Shown: one piece after another, positions 1 to 7,359 of the stretch
Layout of the letters: each line of letters opens with the position of its first letter
How positions within the stretch are numbered: the first letter of the stretch is position 1
From: an uncultured Oscillospiraceae bacterium
GTDB taxonomy: Bacteria; Bacillota; Clostridia; Oscillospirales; Oscillospiraceae
DNA: 13,075 bases
Assembly (NCBI GenBank): GCA_900759385.1
Contig: CAAEUZ010000060.1
Span: forward strand, 1-13,075
Reading direction: 5' to 3'
Made by a program: the position numbers and the translations under genes
The notes under the pieces: generated by a model
Told to the model about the DNA's origin: nothing
Database searches by the model: none
The model's input: the letters and a program-made list of their open reading frames with translations, nothing else

Positions 1-436
1 CGGCGCTGTTGTCGGCGGCCACGATGAGCACGACGTACTGCCCGCCCTGCATGATGACGGCGCTCTCCAGCTTGGGCACCTCAGTCGGGTTGTAGCTGGA
101 GTACTGGCTTATGCGCGTCTCGTTGCGCTGGGTAAGGCTGCTCACGAGCGCAGCGGCGGCATCGGAGCTGCCGCAGTCGAACACGGCGACCTCCTCGGCG
201 GTGGCGCCTGTTCCGGCGTAGGCGCAGACGCTGGTGCCCTCCGCGCAGCCGTAGAGGCCGAGGGCCACACTGCTGTCCAGCGCGTTCATGGGCTCGCCGA
301 AGGTGGCGGCGTTCACCAGCTCTTCAGCCAGCGCGTTGATGTCAATGGTCTTGGACTCCCCGCCGCCGCAGGCGGCAAGAGACAGGCAGAGCGCCAGTGC
401 CAGCACCAGCACCCCGGCCCGGGTAAGCTTTTTCAT
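1..436 (-). CDS. DUF4358-like lipoprotein (3' part missing)
   Basis: A secreted lipoprotein of unknown function, cut by the window edge; 145 residues are visible. The ATG at 436 is preceded by GAGGAGGAAATGAAAG, a clear ribosome binding site. Residues 1-23 form a lipoprotein signal: MKK, a Leu/Val/Ala-rich core and the lipobox LAAC, with the lipidated cysteine at 23, followed by GGG. The remainder (an acidic helix around 34-44, then a repeated alpha/beta pattern ending in a GGQYVVLIVA strand near 131-140) resembles the DUF4358 family of small Firmicutes lipoproteins. That assignment comes from overall pattern memory, not a search. It starts 14 nt after the SGNH hydrolase gene, so the two are probably co-transcribed. 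Families of this kind are often found beside SGNH/MBOAT cell-surface acyl-transfer genes, which is a hint only. No catalytic motif is visible. Confidence 0.72.
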   Translation of the reverse strand, partial: MKKLTRAGVLVLALALCLSLAACGGGESKTIDINALAEELVNAATFGEPMNALDSSVALGLYGCAEGTSVCAYAGTGATAEEVAVFDCGSSDAAAALVSSLTQRNETRISQYSSYNPTEVPKLESAVIMQGGQYVVLIVAADNSA

Positions 437-450
437 CTTTCATTTCCTCC

Positions 451-1383
451 TCAAACGGTATGTGTCCTCAGGTATTCGGCCCAAATCTTGCAGTACTCCT
501 GCGTCAGATGCATCCCGTCCTCAGTGGCCTCACTGAAGAGGTAGCCATTTTCGTCCTGCATCACCTCTGCCACGTTGACATAGTGCACGTTCTTCTCCTC
601 GCACATCTCGCAGAGCACCTTCTGCAGGCGGACGACGTTGGCGTTGGTGTAGATGCGGTCGGGGTCCGTGGTGTCCTTCCACTTGCTGACAGGGATGATG
701 GACTGCACGTAGATGGTGGCGTCCGGATGCGTCTCGCGGATCACGTCTATTATGCGTCCGTAATCCTGGGCGTAAACGCTCTCATATACCCAGCCCAGCT
801 CGTTCATGCCCAGCATGATATAAACCTTGTTGTAATCGGCCTGGCGGAGCGCATCGGCCACGGTGAGCCACTGCCCGTTGAGCTGCACTATCTGGTCGGA
901 GAACACATTTGTGACCGTGAGCCCCACGCCCGAGAAGAACTTGGGGCTGGGCGAGATGCCGGAGTACATCCTCAGGCCCTCGGTGCGCGAGTCTCCGACA
1001 AAAACGGCGTCGGAGAAATAGCTGTCGTCCACGCGGCCGTTCTCCGGCACGGTGACGGAGAGGCTGGCGCCGATGGCCGCGGCTGTGCCGGGCGTGATGT
1101 TGGCGCTGGGGCGCTGGCTGGGCGCGCCGGACGGCGGCGCAGACTCCGGCGTGCTTGCCTCGCCGCCGCTGGGCTGGGTGTCCGGCGTGTTGACCAGATT
1201 GTCCACGTTCGATGACGGCGGCGCCGGGGTGCCGGTGACAGCCGCTCCGGGCCCTGAGCTGTTTGAAAAAAACGTTGAGCCCGCGGCTATCATCACCAGC
1301 AGTATGCAGCCAAGCAGTACCGCCTTTACCGCCGCCGGTCCGCTTCCCTGCTTGCGGCGGCTGTGATTTCCTCGCTTTGCCAT
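451..1383 (-). CDS. Membrane-anchored SGNH/GDSL-type hydrolase
   Basis: 310 residues. A short basic N-terminus is followed by one membrane segment (about 19-39), then a Pro/Ser/Thr/Gly-rich linker (about 42-115) that should span the cell wall, then an extracytoplasmic SGNH domain (about 120-310). SGNH blocks are visible: FVGDSR at 128-133 with the nucleophile Ser132, a block II Gly near 154, LGMNELG at 191-197 with Asn194, and DGMHLT with Asp289 and His292 as the remaining catalytic residues. Members of this fold are esterases, often deacetylases of surface polysaccharide; the substrate here is unknown. The ATG at 1383 has an AAAGGAAAG ribosome binding site. It begins 25 nt after the fumarase beta gene, with no terminator seen between them, so it may be the fifth gene of that operon although its function is unrelated. 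A DUF4358-like lipoprotein gene follows. Confidence 0.85.
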   Translation of the reverse strand: MAKRGNHSRRKQGSGPAAVKAVLLGCILLVMIAAGSTFFSNSSGPGAAVTGTPAPPSSNVDNLVNTPDTQPSGGEASTPESAPPSGAPSQRPSANITPGTAAAIGASLSVTVPENGRVDDSYFSDAVFVGDSRTEGLRMYSGISPSPKFFSGVGLTVTNVFSDQIVQLNGQWLTVADALRQADYNKVYIMLGMNELGWVYESVYAQDYGRIIDVIRETHPDATIYVQSIIPVSKWKDTTDPDRIYTNANVVRLQKVLCEMCEEKNVHYVNVAEVMQDENGYLFSEATEDGMHLTQEYCKIWAEYLRTHTV

Positions 1384-1408
1384 GGTTATCTTTCCTTTGT
1401 GTAAATAC

Positions 1409-1978
1409 TCAGCCCACGGCGGCTGAGTGTTCCAGCCAGGCCGCCGGGCCTGTGATATATAGGTTTCCGCCGTGCGCGTCGGCGGCTACGGTCAGGGGCA
1501 TGTCCTTCACGGTGAGGCGCCTCACCGCCTCCGGGCCGAGCTCCGGCCAGGCGACGAGCTCACATTCCGTGATGCAGGAGGCGAGCAGCGCGCCCGCCCC
1601 GCCTGCGGCGGCGAGATACGCCGCGCCGCGGGCCCTCATCGCCTCCAGCACGGCCTCACTGCGCGGTCCCTTGCCTATCATGAGGCGCAGGCCGCGCTCT
1701 ATCAGCAGCGGCGCATAGGCATCCATGCGCCCGCTGGTGGTGGGTCCCGCCGCGCCGATCACGCGCCCGGGAGGCGCCGGCGCCGGGCCGCAGTAGTATA
1801 TGGCGGCCCCTTCCAGGCGGAAGGGCAGCTCTTCTCCGCGCCCGAGCAGCTCCACCATGCGCCGGTGCGCCGCGTCGCGCGCGGTGTAGACCGTGCCGGA
1901 GAGCAGCACGCGATCCCCAGCGTGCAGGGCGAGGATCCCCTCCCCCGCGCAGGGCGCGTCCAGACGTATCGCGTCCAT
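1409..1978 (-). CDS. Fe-S fumarate hydratase, beta subunit (C-terminal domain type)
   Basis: 189 residues, the size expected for the separate beta subunit of two-subunit class I (4Fe-4S) fumarases, which correspond to the C-terminal domain of E. coli FumA/FumB. It reversibly hydrates fumarate to malate together with the alpha subunit encoded just upstream. Conserved stretches are visible: SGTVYTARDAAHRR near 27-40, GAAGPTTSGRMD near 75-86, the GKG at 102-104, and the C-terminal VKDMPLTVAADAHGGNLY region. I chose the ATG at 1978, not an in-frame start further upstream, because GGAGGAGGT lies just ahead of it and its A is shared with the alpha stop codon (TGATG, 1-nt overlap, so translational coupling). 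The paralogous L-tartrate dehydratase (TtdB) has the same architecture and cannot be excluded from sequence alone. The malic enzyme neighbour favours fumarase. Confidence 0.9.
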   Translation of the reverse strand: MDAIRLDAPCAGEGILALHAGDRVLLSGTVYTARDAAHRRMVELLGRGEELPFRLEGAAIYYCGPAPAPPGRVIGAAGPTTSGRMDAYAPLLIERGLRLMIGKGPRSEAVLEAMRARGAAYLAAAGGAGALLASCITECELVAWPELGPEAVRRLTVKDMPLTVAADAHGGNLYITGPAAWLEHSAAVG

Positions 1979-2820
1979 CACAGCACCTCCTCCGCGTGCC
2001 GGTCGGCGTGGCAGCAGATGCACACGGCGGCGGGCAGCATGGCTATATGCGTGGGCGCGGCCTCAATCAGGACGGCCAGTGCGGTGGACGCCCCGCCCAG
2101 GCCCTGAGGGCCTATGCCGGTGGCGTTTATGGCCGCGAGCAGCTCGCGCTCCATGGCGGCGTAGTAGCCGTCCGGGTTCGCGCTGTCCACGCGGCGCAGC
2201 AGCGCCCTGCGTGCCAGGCGCGCGACGGAGTCAAAACCTCCGCCTATGCCCACGCCGACGACGACGGGCGGGCAGGGGTTGCCTCCAGCGGAGCGCACGG
2301 TCTCCAGCACGAAATCGCGCACGCCCTGCTCGCCCGCGGCGGGCGTGAGCATCCTGACGGCGCACATATTTTCGCTTCCCGCGCCCTTGGGCGAGACGGT
2401 CAGCCTTATCCTGTCGCCGGGCACTATGCGCACGGCGATTGAGGCGGGCGTGTTGTCGCCCGTGTTGACGCGGCGGAGCGGGTCGGCGACCACGCTTTTG
2501 CGCAGGTATCCCTCCGCATAGCCGCGGCGCACGCCCTCCTGCACGGCGGACTCAAAATCTCCGCCCGTGATATGTACCTCCTGGCCCAGCTCGGCAAACA
2601 CCGTCACCAGGCCCGTGTCCTGACATATGGGCAGCCCGGTATCGCGCGCGGCGTCCAGATTGGCGCAGAGGTCGGCGAGTATGCCCCGGGCGCCCGGCCA
2701 GGGCTCGGCCTCGTACGCGGCGCGCAGCACGCCCTCCGCGTCCGGGCTCAGGCGCGTGTTCGCCTCTATGCAGAGGCGCGCGACGGCCCCGGTTATGCTG
2801 GCGGTGCTGACCTCCCTCAT
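1978..2820 (-). CDS. Fe-S fumarate hydratase, alpha subunit
   Basis: 280 residues, typical for the alpha subunit of two-subunit class I fumarate hydratase (or the related L-tartrate dehydratase TtdA). It carries the oxygen-sensitive 4Fe-4S cluster whose free iron binds substrate. Three conserved cysteine regions are visible: PICQDTG (Cys66), GSENMC (Cys153) and NPCPP (Cys183), the last followed by the glycine-rich VVVGVGIGGGFD. The C-terminal half contains GIGPQGLGG (236-243), and the C-terminus has CICCHADRH. The ATG at 2820 overlaps the malic enzyme stop codon by 4 nt (ATGA), and its own stop overlaps the beta start by 1 nt, so the three are translationally coupled. The product fumarate/malate pool would feed directly to or from the malic enzyme. 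Such a labile cluster fits an anaerobic host. Confidence 0.92.
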   Translation of the reverse strand: MREVSTASITGAVARLCIEANTRLSPDAEGVLRAAYEAEPWPGARGILADLCANLDAARDTGLPICQDTGLVTVFAELGQEVHITGGDFESAVQEGVRRGYAEGYLRKSVVADPLRRVNTGDNTPASIAVRIVPGDRIRLTVSPKGAGSENMCAVRMLTPAAGEQGVRDFVLETVRSAGGNPCPPVVVGVGIGGGFDSVARLARRALLRRVDSANPDGYYAAMERELLAAINATGIGPQGLGGASTALAVLIEAAPTHIAMLPAAVCICCHADRHAEEVL

Positions 2821-3995
2821 ATCCGCGCGGCCCCGCTCTCTCTCGCGGCGGCGGCCACGGCGGCCACGACCGCCTCCGCCACGCCCGGCTCAAACGCGCC
2901 GGGGATGATGTGCTCCCGGCTGAGCCCGTCGCCGACAAAGGCGGCCAGCGCCCTGACGGCGGCGGCCTTCATGGCCGTGTTGATCTCCCGCGCGCGCACG
3001 TCGAGCGCGCCGCGGAACACACCCGGGAAGGCGAGGACGTTGTTTATCTGGTTGGGGAAATCGCTGCGCCCCGTACCGACAATGTACGCGCCCGCGTCCA
3101 CCGCGTCGGCGTAGCTTATCTCCGGCGTGGGGTTGGCCATGGCGAATACTATGGGTCTTTCCGCCATCGAGCGCACCATCTCGGCGCTGACCAGATTGGC
3201 CGACGAGACGCCGATGAAGACGTCCGCGCCGCGGAGCGCCCCGGCCAGCGTCCCAGTGACGCCGCGGGGATTGGTCTCTGCCGCCAGCTCCGCCTTGTGC
3301 CCGGCGAGCCCCTCGCGGCCCTTGTAAATCGCGCCGCGCCGGTCGCAGACGACGATATCCTCCGCGCCCAGGGCCAGCAGCATCCTTGTTATGGCCGTGC
3401 CGGCGGCCCCGGGTCCGTTTATGACGATGCGGGCGGAATTAAGTTCCCGCCCCGAGAGCTTTAATGCGTTTGTCAGGGCGGCGGAGACGACGATGGCCGT
3501 ACCGTGCTGGTCGTCGTGGAACACGGGGATGTCCAGCGCGTCTATGAGCCGCCGCTCTATCTCAAAGCAGCGGGGCGCGGAGATGTCCTCGAGGTTTATG
3601 CCGCCGTACGTGGGCGCGACGGCCTTCACCGCGGCGACTATCTCGTCCGGGTCCTTCGTGTCCAGGCAGAGGGGCACGGCGTCCACGCCCGCGAACTCCC
3701 TGAAGAGCAGGGCCTTGCCCTCCATGACGGGCAGCGCGGCCAAAGGGCCGATGTCGCCGAGGCCCAGCACGGCGGTGCCGTCCGTCACCACGGCCACCAT
3801 ATTGCCCTTGGTCGTGTACTCCCAAACCGCGTCCGGGTCCGCCGCTATCCTGCGGCAGGGCTCCGCCACGCCGGGGGTGTAGGCCGTGGAGAGGTCGTCC
3901 CGGCTGCGCACCGGGACTTTGCCTCTTATCTCGATTTTGCCTCGGTGCTCGCTGTGCATGGCGAGCGCCAGCGCGTTATAGTCCATTCCGCTCAC
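2817..3995 (-). CDS. NAD(P)-dependent malic enzyme (malate to pyruvate)
   Basis: 392 residues, the compact bacterial malic enzyme without the C-terminal phosphotransacetylase-like extension. It oxidatively decarboxylates malate to pyruvate and CO2 with reduction of NAD(P)+. Visible motifs: STAYTPGVAEP with the catalytic-type Tyr39, the VTDGTAVLGLGDIG block (70-83), MEGKALLFREFAGVDA with Lys94, NLEDISAPRCFEIE with metal-ligand Glu136/Asp137, FHDDQHGTAIV with Asp161/Asp162, the Rossmann loop GPGAAGTA (194-201), and SDFPNQINNVLAFPGVFRGAL (311-331). The Rossmann loop reads GPGAAG where GAGAAG is commoner. Cofactor preference cannot be read safely. The start is taken as GTG at 3995, which overlaps the preceding stop by 4 nt (GTGA) with GGAGAG just ahead. 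An in-frame ATG at 3986 is the alternative. It lies between the CoA-disulfide reductase and fumarase genes in one operon. Confidence 0.92.
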   Translation of the reverse strand: MSGMDYNALALAMHSEHRGKIEIRGKVPVRSRDDLSTAYTPGVAEPCRRIAADPDAVWEYTTKGNMVAVVTDGTAVLGLGDIGPLAALPVMEGKALLFREFAGVDAVPLCLDTKDPDEIVAAVKAVAPTYGGINLEDISAPRCFEIERRLIDALDIPVFHDDQHGTAIVVSAALTNALKLSGRELNSARIVINGPGAAGTAITRMLLALGAEDIVVCDRRGAIYKGREGLAGHKAELAAETNPRGVTGTLAGALRGADVFIGVSSANLVSAEMVRSMAERPIVFAMANPTPEISYADAVDAGAYIVGTGRSDFPNQINNVLAFPGVFRGALDVRAREINTAMKAAAVRALAAFVGDGLSREHIIPGAFEPGVAEAVVAAVAAAARESGAARI

Positions 3996-5686
3996 TTTCT
4001 CTCTCCGCAGGGGTAGTGGTCGTTGTCGGCGTGCCCGCGCCGGGTGAGGTCATAAAAGCGCCAGCCGCCGGACAGGTTATAGCAGTCAAAGCCGCTGCCG
4101 GACAGGATGCGGCAGGCGATATAGCTGCGCATTCCGGAGAAGCAGTTGACGTACACCGGCTTGCTCTTGTCCAGCTCGCCGAGGCGGCTGCGCATACCGT
4201 CGAGGGCGATATTTATCGCGCCGTCAATATGGCCGCGCTCGTACTCGCCGGGGTTGCGCACGTCGAGGATAGTCACGGACCCGTCGCGCGGCAGGGCGGC
4301 GACCTCGTCCCAGTGGTACTGCTTGACAACGCCGGCGCGGATGTTCTCAATCATGAAGCCGCACATGTTTACGGGGTCCTTGGCGCTGCCGTAGGGCGGG
4401 GCATAGGCGAGCTCCAGCTCGGCCAGGTCGGCGCCGGTGAGCCCCGCGCGGATGGCGGTGGCGAACACGTCTATGCGCTTGTCCACGCCGGCGGGGCCGA
4501 CGATCTGCGCGCCGAGCACACGGCCCGTGTCGGGGGCGAAGAGCACCTTGACGAGCATGTTCTGCGCACCGGGGTAATAACCGGCGTGGTTGCCCCAGTA
4601 GCCCACTATGCGCTCATAGGCGACGCCCGCGGCCTTGGCGCTCTTCTCGTTGAGGCCGGTGCAGGCGGCGGTGAGGTCAAAGACCTTTATGACCGTGGAG
4701 CCGAGGGTGCCGCGGTACTCGCTGGGTATGCCGCAGATGTTGTCGGCGGCGATGCGCCCCTGTTTGTTGGCCGGGCCCGCCAGCGGGGTGAGCTTGAGCC
4801 TGCCGGTCAGCGGGTCGTGTACGGGCACAGCGTCGCCCACGGCGTAGATGTCGGGGTCGGAGGTGCGCATGTGGCTGTCCACGGCGATGGAGCCCTTGGG
4901 GCCGAGCTCAAGCCCGGCGGCCCTGGCCAGGTCGCTCTCCGGCACCACGCCCACGGCGAGGACGACGAAGGAGCAGTCTATGCTCTCCCGACCCGCAACG
5001 TGTACGCGTACCCCGCCGGGTATCTCCTCATAGCTCTCGACGGAGTGCTTGAAGCGCAGGTCGAGGCCCTTCCTGCGCAGATGGTCATGCAGCTCGCAGG
5101 CCATGTCCCAGTCCAGCGGCGGCAGCACCTGCTCGCTGCGCTGCAGCAGCGTCACCTTTACTCCGGCCTCCATCAGGTTCTCCGCGGCCTCCAGGCCGAT
5201 GAAGCCGCCGCCGATAACCACGGCGCGCTCCGGCTTCTCCTCCTCCACGCGGCGGCGCATCTCCAGCGCGTCCTCCACCGTGCGCAGCTTGAGGATGCGG
5301 GAACTCTCCACGCCCGGGGTGTCCGGCACCATGGCCCTGGCGCCCGGGGAGAGGATGAGCTTGTCATAGCTCTCGGTATACTCGCTGCCGTCGGCGAGGT
5401 TCCTGACCGTGACGCACTTGCCGGCACGGTCTATGGCCGTCACCTCGCTGCTGACGCGCACGTCGATATTGAAGCGGGACTTGAAGCTCTGCGGGCTCTG
5501 GAGCGTCAGCTCCTCTTTATCCTCGATCACGCCGCCCACGTAATAGGGCAGGCCGCAGTTGGCGTAGGACACATAGCCCGTGCGCTCTATGACCACTATC
5601 TCCGCGCTCTCGTCCAGGCGGCGAAGGCGCGCGGCCGCCGTCGCTCCGCCTGCGACGCCGCCGACTATGACTATTTTCTTACCCAT
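3992..5686 (-). CDS. CoA-disulfide reductase with C-terminal rhodanese domain (CoADR-Rhd family)
   Basis: 564 residues: an FAD/NAD(P)H-binding oxidoreductase (about 1-450) fused to a rhodanese domain (about 455-555). The N-terminal dinucleotide loop is VGGVAGGATAAARLRR. The single active-site cysteine sits in SYANCGLPYYVGG (Cys44), as in CoA-disulfide reductases. A second nucleotide loop VVIGGGFIGLEAAE (156-169), the FAD motif IYAVGDAV (280-287) and the dimer-interface motifs HAGYYPGA and ELAYAPPYGSAKDP are present. The rhodanese loop has Cys515 in VNCFSGMRS, so both catalytic cysteines are kept. Family members reduce CoA disulfide or CoA persulfide/polysulfide with NAD(P)H, and some act as NADH oxidases. 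Which of these applies here is not decidable from sequence. GGAGGT stands 6 nt before the ATG at 5686. It is the first gene of the likely operon, with a 4-nt overlap to malic enzyme. Confidence 0.9.
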   Translation of the reverse strand: MGKKIVIVGGVAGGATAAARLRRLDESAEIVVIERTGYVSYANCGLPYYVGGVIEDKEELTLQSPQSFKSRFNIDVRVSSEVTAIDRAGKCVTVRNLADGSEYTESYDKLILSPGARAMVPDTPGVESSRILKLRTVEDALEMRRRVEEEKPERAVVIGGGFIGLEAAENLMEAGVKVTLLQRSEQVLPPLDWDMACELHDHLRRKGLDLRFKHSVESYEEIPGGVRVHVAGRESIDCSFVVLAVGVVPESDLARAAGLELGPKGSIAVDSHMRTSDPDIYAVGDAVPVHDPLTGRLKLTPLAGPANKQGRIAADNICGIPSEYRGTLGSTVIKVFDLTAACTGLNEKSAKAAGVAYERIVGYWGNHAGYYPGAQNMLVKVLFAPDTGRVLGAQIVGPAGVDKRIDVFATAIRAGLTGADLAELELAYAPPYGSAKDPVNMCGFMIENIRAGVVKQYHWDEVAALPRDGSVTILDVRNPGEYERGHIDGAINIALDGMRSRLGELDKSKPVYVNCFSGMRSYIACRILSGSGFDCYNLSGGWRFYDLTRRGHADNDHYPCGERK

Positions 5687-5712
5687 GGTTATACCTCCGT
5701 TATGGTGTGTTT

Positions 5713-5742
5713 TTTATACCGAAAATTTTTAGCATAATTTAA
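5713..5742 (-). promoter_or_regulatory. Weak candidate promoter for the CoADR/malic enzyme/fumarase operon
   Basis: The 68-nt gap upstream of the CoA-disulfide reductase gene is much more AT-rich than its surroundings. On the minus strand, TTAAAT (5742-5737) and TATAAA (5718-5713) are separated by 18 nt, about 30 nt before the ATG. The match to the sigma-A consensus is modest. Readthrough from the upstream MscS gene is possible, because no clear terminator hairpin is visible in this gap. Confidence 0.35.
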
Positions 5743-5754
5743 GTGCAGCCGCGC

Positions 5755-6630
5755 TCAGTCCTTCACTATCCGCACGTCCATGCGGTCGAAGGCGAGGCTC
5801 AGCCCCGCGGCCTCCAGGTGCCGGCGGGCGCTCTCGTTGAGGGCGTAGTACACGTTCCAGTAGTCGCCCGTCATGGCCCAGGCCCTGAGCGTGTACTGCA
5901 CACTGCTGGCCAGGTAGGCGCTCACCACCACTGCCGGGGCTGGCTCGCTCAGCACGCGCCCGTCCTCCTGCGCCGCCGCCAGCAGCGCGGCGCGCACCGC
6001 GTCCGCGTCGCAGCTGTACTCGAGGCCGAAGTTCAGGTCAACGCGCCGCCGGGGCTCGGCGGTGTAGTTCGTCAGCCTGCTGGAGGAGATGTCGCTGTTG
6101 GGCACGTGTATCTCCTTGTTGTCCGCCGTCAGCAGCGTGACATAGAAAAGGCCCATGCGCGTCACCGTGCCGCTGGTCGTGCCGGCCTCCACAAAGTCGC
6201 CGACGGAAAACGGCCGCGTGACCAGCAGCGTAACCCCCGCGAACACGTTGGAGAGCGTATTCTGCAGCGAGAGCGAGAGTGCCAGGCCCGCCACGCTCAC
6301 CAGCGCGACAAGCGAAGCCGTGGATATATTCAGCTGGCCCATGATCACGATGGCCGCCGTGACCCAGAGCACCGCGCGCAGGACGTTTGTCAGCGCCCGC
6401 TTCACCTGTACGTCCAGGCTGGTCCTGTCCAGCGCCTTGCGCAGGAGGCGCGTGCACAGGCGTATGGCCACCACGCAGACGACAAATATGAGCAGAGCCG
6501 CCAGAAGATTTCCCAGCGTAAATCCGCCCAGGTCCATATTCAGTATCCTCTGTATCTCAAGTCCTGCGGACTCCCCGGCACTGCCTGTGAGCAGCAGCCG
6601 CCGCGCGAGGGGAGAAATGGTTGAATTCAT
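5755..6630 (-). CDS. Small-conductance mechanosensitive ion channel, MscS family
   Basis: 291 residues from the ATG at 6630, chosen because GGGAGGTG lies 4 nt upstream; an in-frame ATG 27 nt further upstream has no such site. A short N-terminal part is followed by membrane segments at about 39-60 and 83-102 and the pore helix at about 105-137 (SLVALVSVAGLALSLSLQN...). The pore helix has the alternating small-residue pattern of MscS TM3. The cytoplasmic beta domain follows with the family signature RPFSVGDFVEAG, then GTVTRMGLF and HVPNSDI (139-181), and then an alpha/beta C-terminal domain ending in RMDVRIVKD. It should form a homo-heptameric inner-membrane tension valve releasing solutes on hypo-osmotic shock. 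It has its own promoter, divergent from the NifX-like gene. No functional link to the downstream metabolic operon is apparent. Confidence 0.93.
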   Translation of the reverse strand: MNSTISPLARRLLLTGSAGESAGLEIQRILNMDLGGFTLGNLLAALLIFVVCVVAIRLCTRLLRKALDRTSLDVQVKRALTNVLRAVLWVTAAIVIMGQLNISTASLVALVSVAGLALSLSLQNTLSNVFAGVTLLVTRPFSVGDFVEAGTTSGTVTRMGLFYVTLLTADNKEIHVPNSDISSSRLTNYTAEPRRRVDLNFGLEYSCDADAVRAALLAAAQEDGRVLSEPAPAVVVSAYLASSVQYTLRAWAMTGDYWNVYYALNESARRHLEAAGLSLAFDRMDVRIVKD

Positions 6631-6660
6631 GCGGCACCTCCCGTTATTATTGGGCATACT

Positions 6661-6690
6661 ATTATAGCATTGAGCACAGAGGTTTGTCCA
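6661..6690 (-). promoter_or_regulatory. Sigma-A promoter for the MscS gene
   Basis: On the minus strand, TGGACA (6690-6685) and a perfect TATAAT (6666-6661) are separated by 18 nt. Transcription would begin near 6654, giving a leader of about 24 nt that contains the GGGAGGTG ribosome binding site. The position between two divergent genes supports the call. Confidence 0.65.
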
Positions 6691-6762
6691 TTGCCTGGGC
6701 GCAGTTCACGCGGCTCTTTTGTGTAATTTCTCAGGTCCGGCACGGTTTTGGTAAAATTGCAC

Positions 6763-6791
6763 TTGACTATTCCGCACAAAGGGGCTTTAAT
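6763..6791 (+). promoter_or_regulatory. Sigma-A promoter for the NifX-like/rubredoxin genes
   Basis: TTGACT (6763-6768) and TTTAAT (6786-6791) are separated by 17 nt. The -10 region sits in an AT-rich run, TTTAATATATTTAA, that stands out from the GC-rich surroundings. The expected start near 6798 leaves a leader of about 50 nt before the ATG at 6847. The shifted -10 TAATAT (19-nt spacing) is an alternative. Confidence 0.6.
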
Positions 6792-6813
6792 ATATTTAAC
6801 TATCACAGACAAC

Positions 6814-6830
6814 GGCGCCCATCAGGCGCC
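6814..6830 (+). other. Small hairpin in the leader, next to the ribosome binding site
   Basis: GGCGCC (6814-6819) and GGCGCC (6825-6830) can pair as a 6-bp GC stem with a 5-nt loop (CATCA). It ends 2 nt before the AGGAGG ribosome binding site at 6833-6838. It could shield or set off the ribosome site, or be incidental, since GGCGCC is common in GC-rich DNA. No known riboswitch class is recognised here. Confidence 0.4.
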
Positions 6831-6846
6831 ACAGGAGGACAACAAA

Positions 6847-7254
6847 ATGAAAGTAGCAGTCACCTACGACGAAAACGAAATGGTATTCCAGCACTTCGGC
6901 CACACGGAGCGCTTCAAGATCTACACGGTGGAGGACGGCAAGGTTCTCTCCGGCGAGGTGGTGGACACCGCCGGCGCCGGCCATGAGGCCCTGGCTACCT
7001 TCCTCGCCAGGCAGGGCGTGGACACCCTCATCTGCGGCGGCATCGGGCCCGGCGCAGTGAACGCCCTCAACATGTGCGGCATCCGCGTCTTCGGCGGCAT
7101 CACCGGCCTGGCCGACTACGCGGTGGAGGCCCTGGCCCGCGGCGTGCTCTCTTACAACCCCGAGCCCAACTGTGACCACCACGACCACGAGCACGGCGAA
7201 GGCCATGAGTGCGGCCACCACGGCGAAGACCACTGCGGCTGCCACGGCAACTGA
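6847..7254 (+). CDS. NifX/NifB C-terminal-like iron-molybdenum cofactor-binding family protein with His/Cys-rich tail
   Basis: 135 residues from the ATG at 6847, which has AGGAGG 8 nt upstream; in-frame starts further upstream would lie within the promoter region and are not used. The body (about 1-107) has the features of the dinitrogenase iron-molybdenum cofactor biosynthesis fold: MKVAVTYDENEMV, the HFGHTERF motif (16-23), the GGIGPGAVNAL turn (64-74) and a final GLADYAVEAL helix. Such small proteins in non-diazotrophs bind Fe-S or Mo-Fe-S clusters, and their exact role is mostly unknown. Residues 109-135 form a tail with 9 His and 4 Cys among 27 residues, a likely metal-binding segment. 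No nif genes are nearby, so nitrogen fixation is not implied. Rubredoxin follows in the same direction after 105 nt, suggesting an iron or electron-transfer context. Confidence 0.85.
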   Translation: MKVAVTYDENEMVFQHFGHTERFKIYTVEDGKVLSGEVVDTAGAGHEALATFLARQGVDTLICGGIGPGAVNALNMCGIRVFGGITGLADYAVEALARGVLSYNPEPNCDHHDHEHGEGHECGHHGEDHCGCHGN

Positions 7255-7275
7255 ATATCCGACCGGGTTACCCGC

Positions 7276-7304
7276 AAGGCGCCGGAACACTCCGGTGCCT
7301 TTCT
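7276..7304 (+). terminator. Hairpin between the NifX-like gene and rubredoxin (possible weak terminator)
   Basis: AAGGCGCCGGA (7276-7286) pairs with TCCGGTGCCTT (7291-7301) as an 11-bp stem with one G-U pair and a 4-nt loop. Only a short T-rich run, TTTCT, follows. This may be a partial terminator that lowers rubredoxin expression, or an mRNA-stabilising hairpin at the 3' end of the first gene. The T-run is too weak to be sure of termination. Confidence 0.55.
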
Positions 7305-7359
7305 CACAGCGTCCAATCGTTAATTTAAACACTAACAAAGAGAAGGAGGAGGAAAACAC

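Noticed and set aside
1409..2820. L-tartrate dehydratase (TtdAB) as the identity of the two-subunit hydratase
   Set aside because: The families are close and cannot be separated by motif alone, but adjacency to malic enzyme makes fumarate hydratase the better call; it is kept as an alternative.
4016..5737. Long open frame of 573 codons on the plus strand opposite the CoA-disulfide reductase gene
   Set aside because: It is a shadow of GC-rich coding DNA on the other strand: the protein is rich in Ala/Gly/His/Val without recognisable motifs, has no proper ribosome binding site, and the minus-strand gene is a clear full-length enzyme.
5687..5754. Terminator between the MscS gene and the CoA-disulfide reductase gene
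   Set aside because: The gap is AT-rich with an AAAATTTT palindrome but has no GC stem followed by a T-run, so no terminator is called.
6847..7254. Nitrogen fixation locus suggested by the NifX-like protein
   Set aside because: No nifHDK, nifB radical-SAM domain or nifEN genes are in the window, and this small family is widespread in non-fixing anaerobes.
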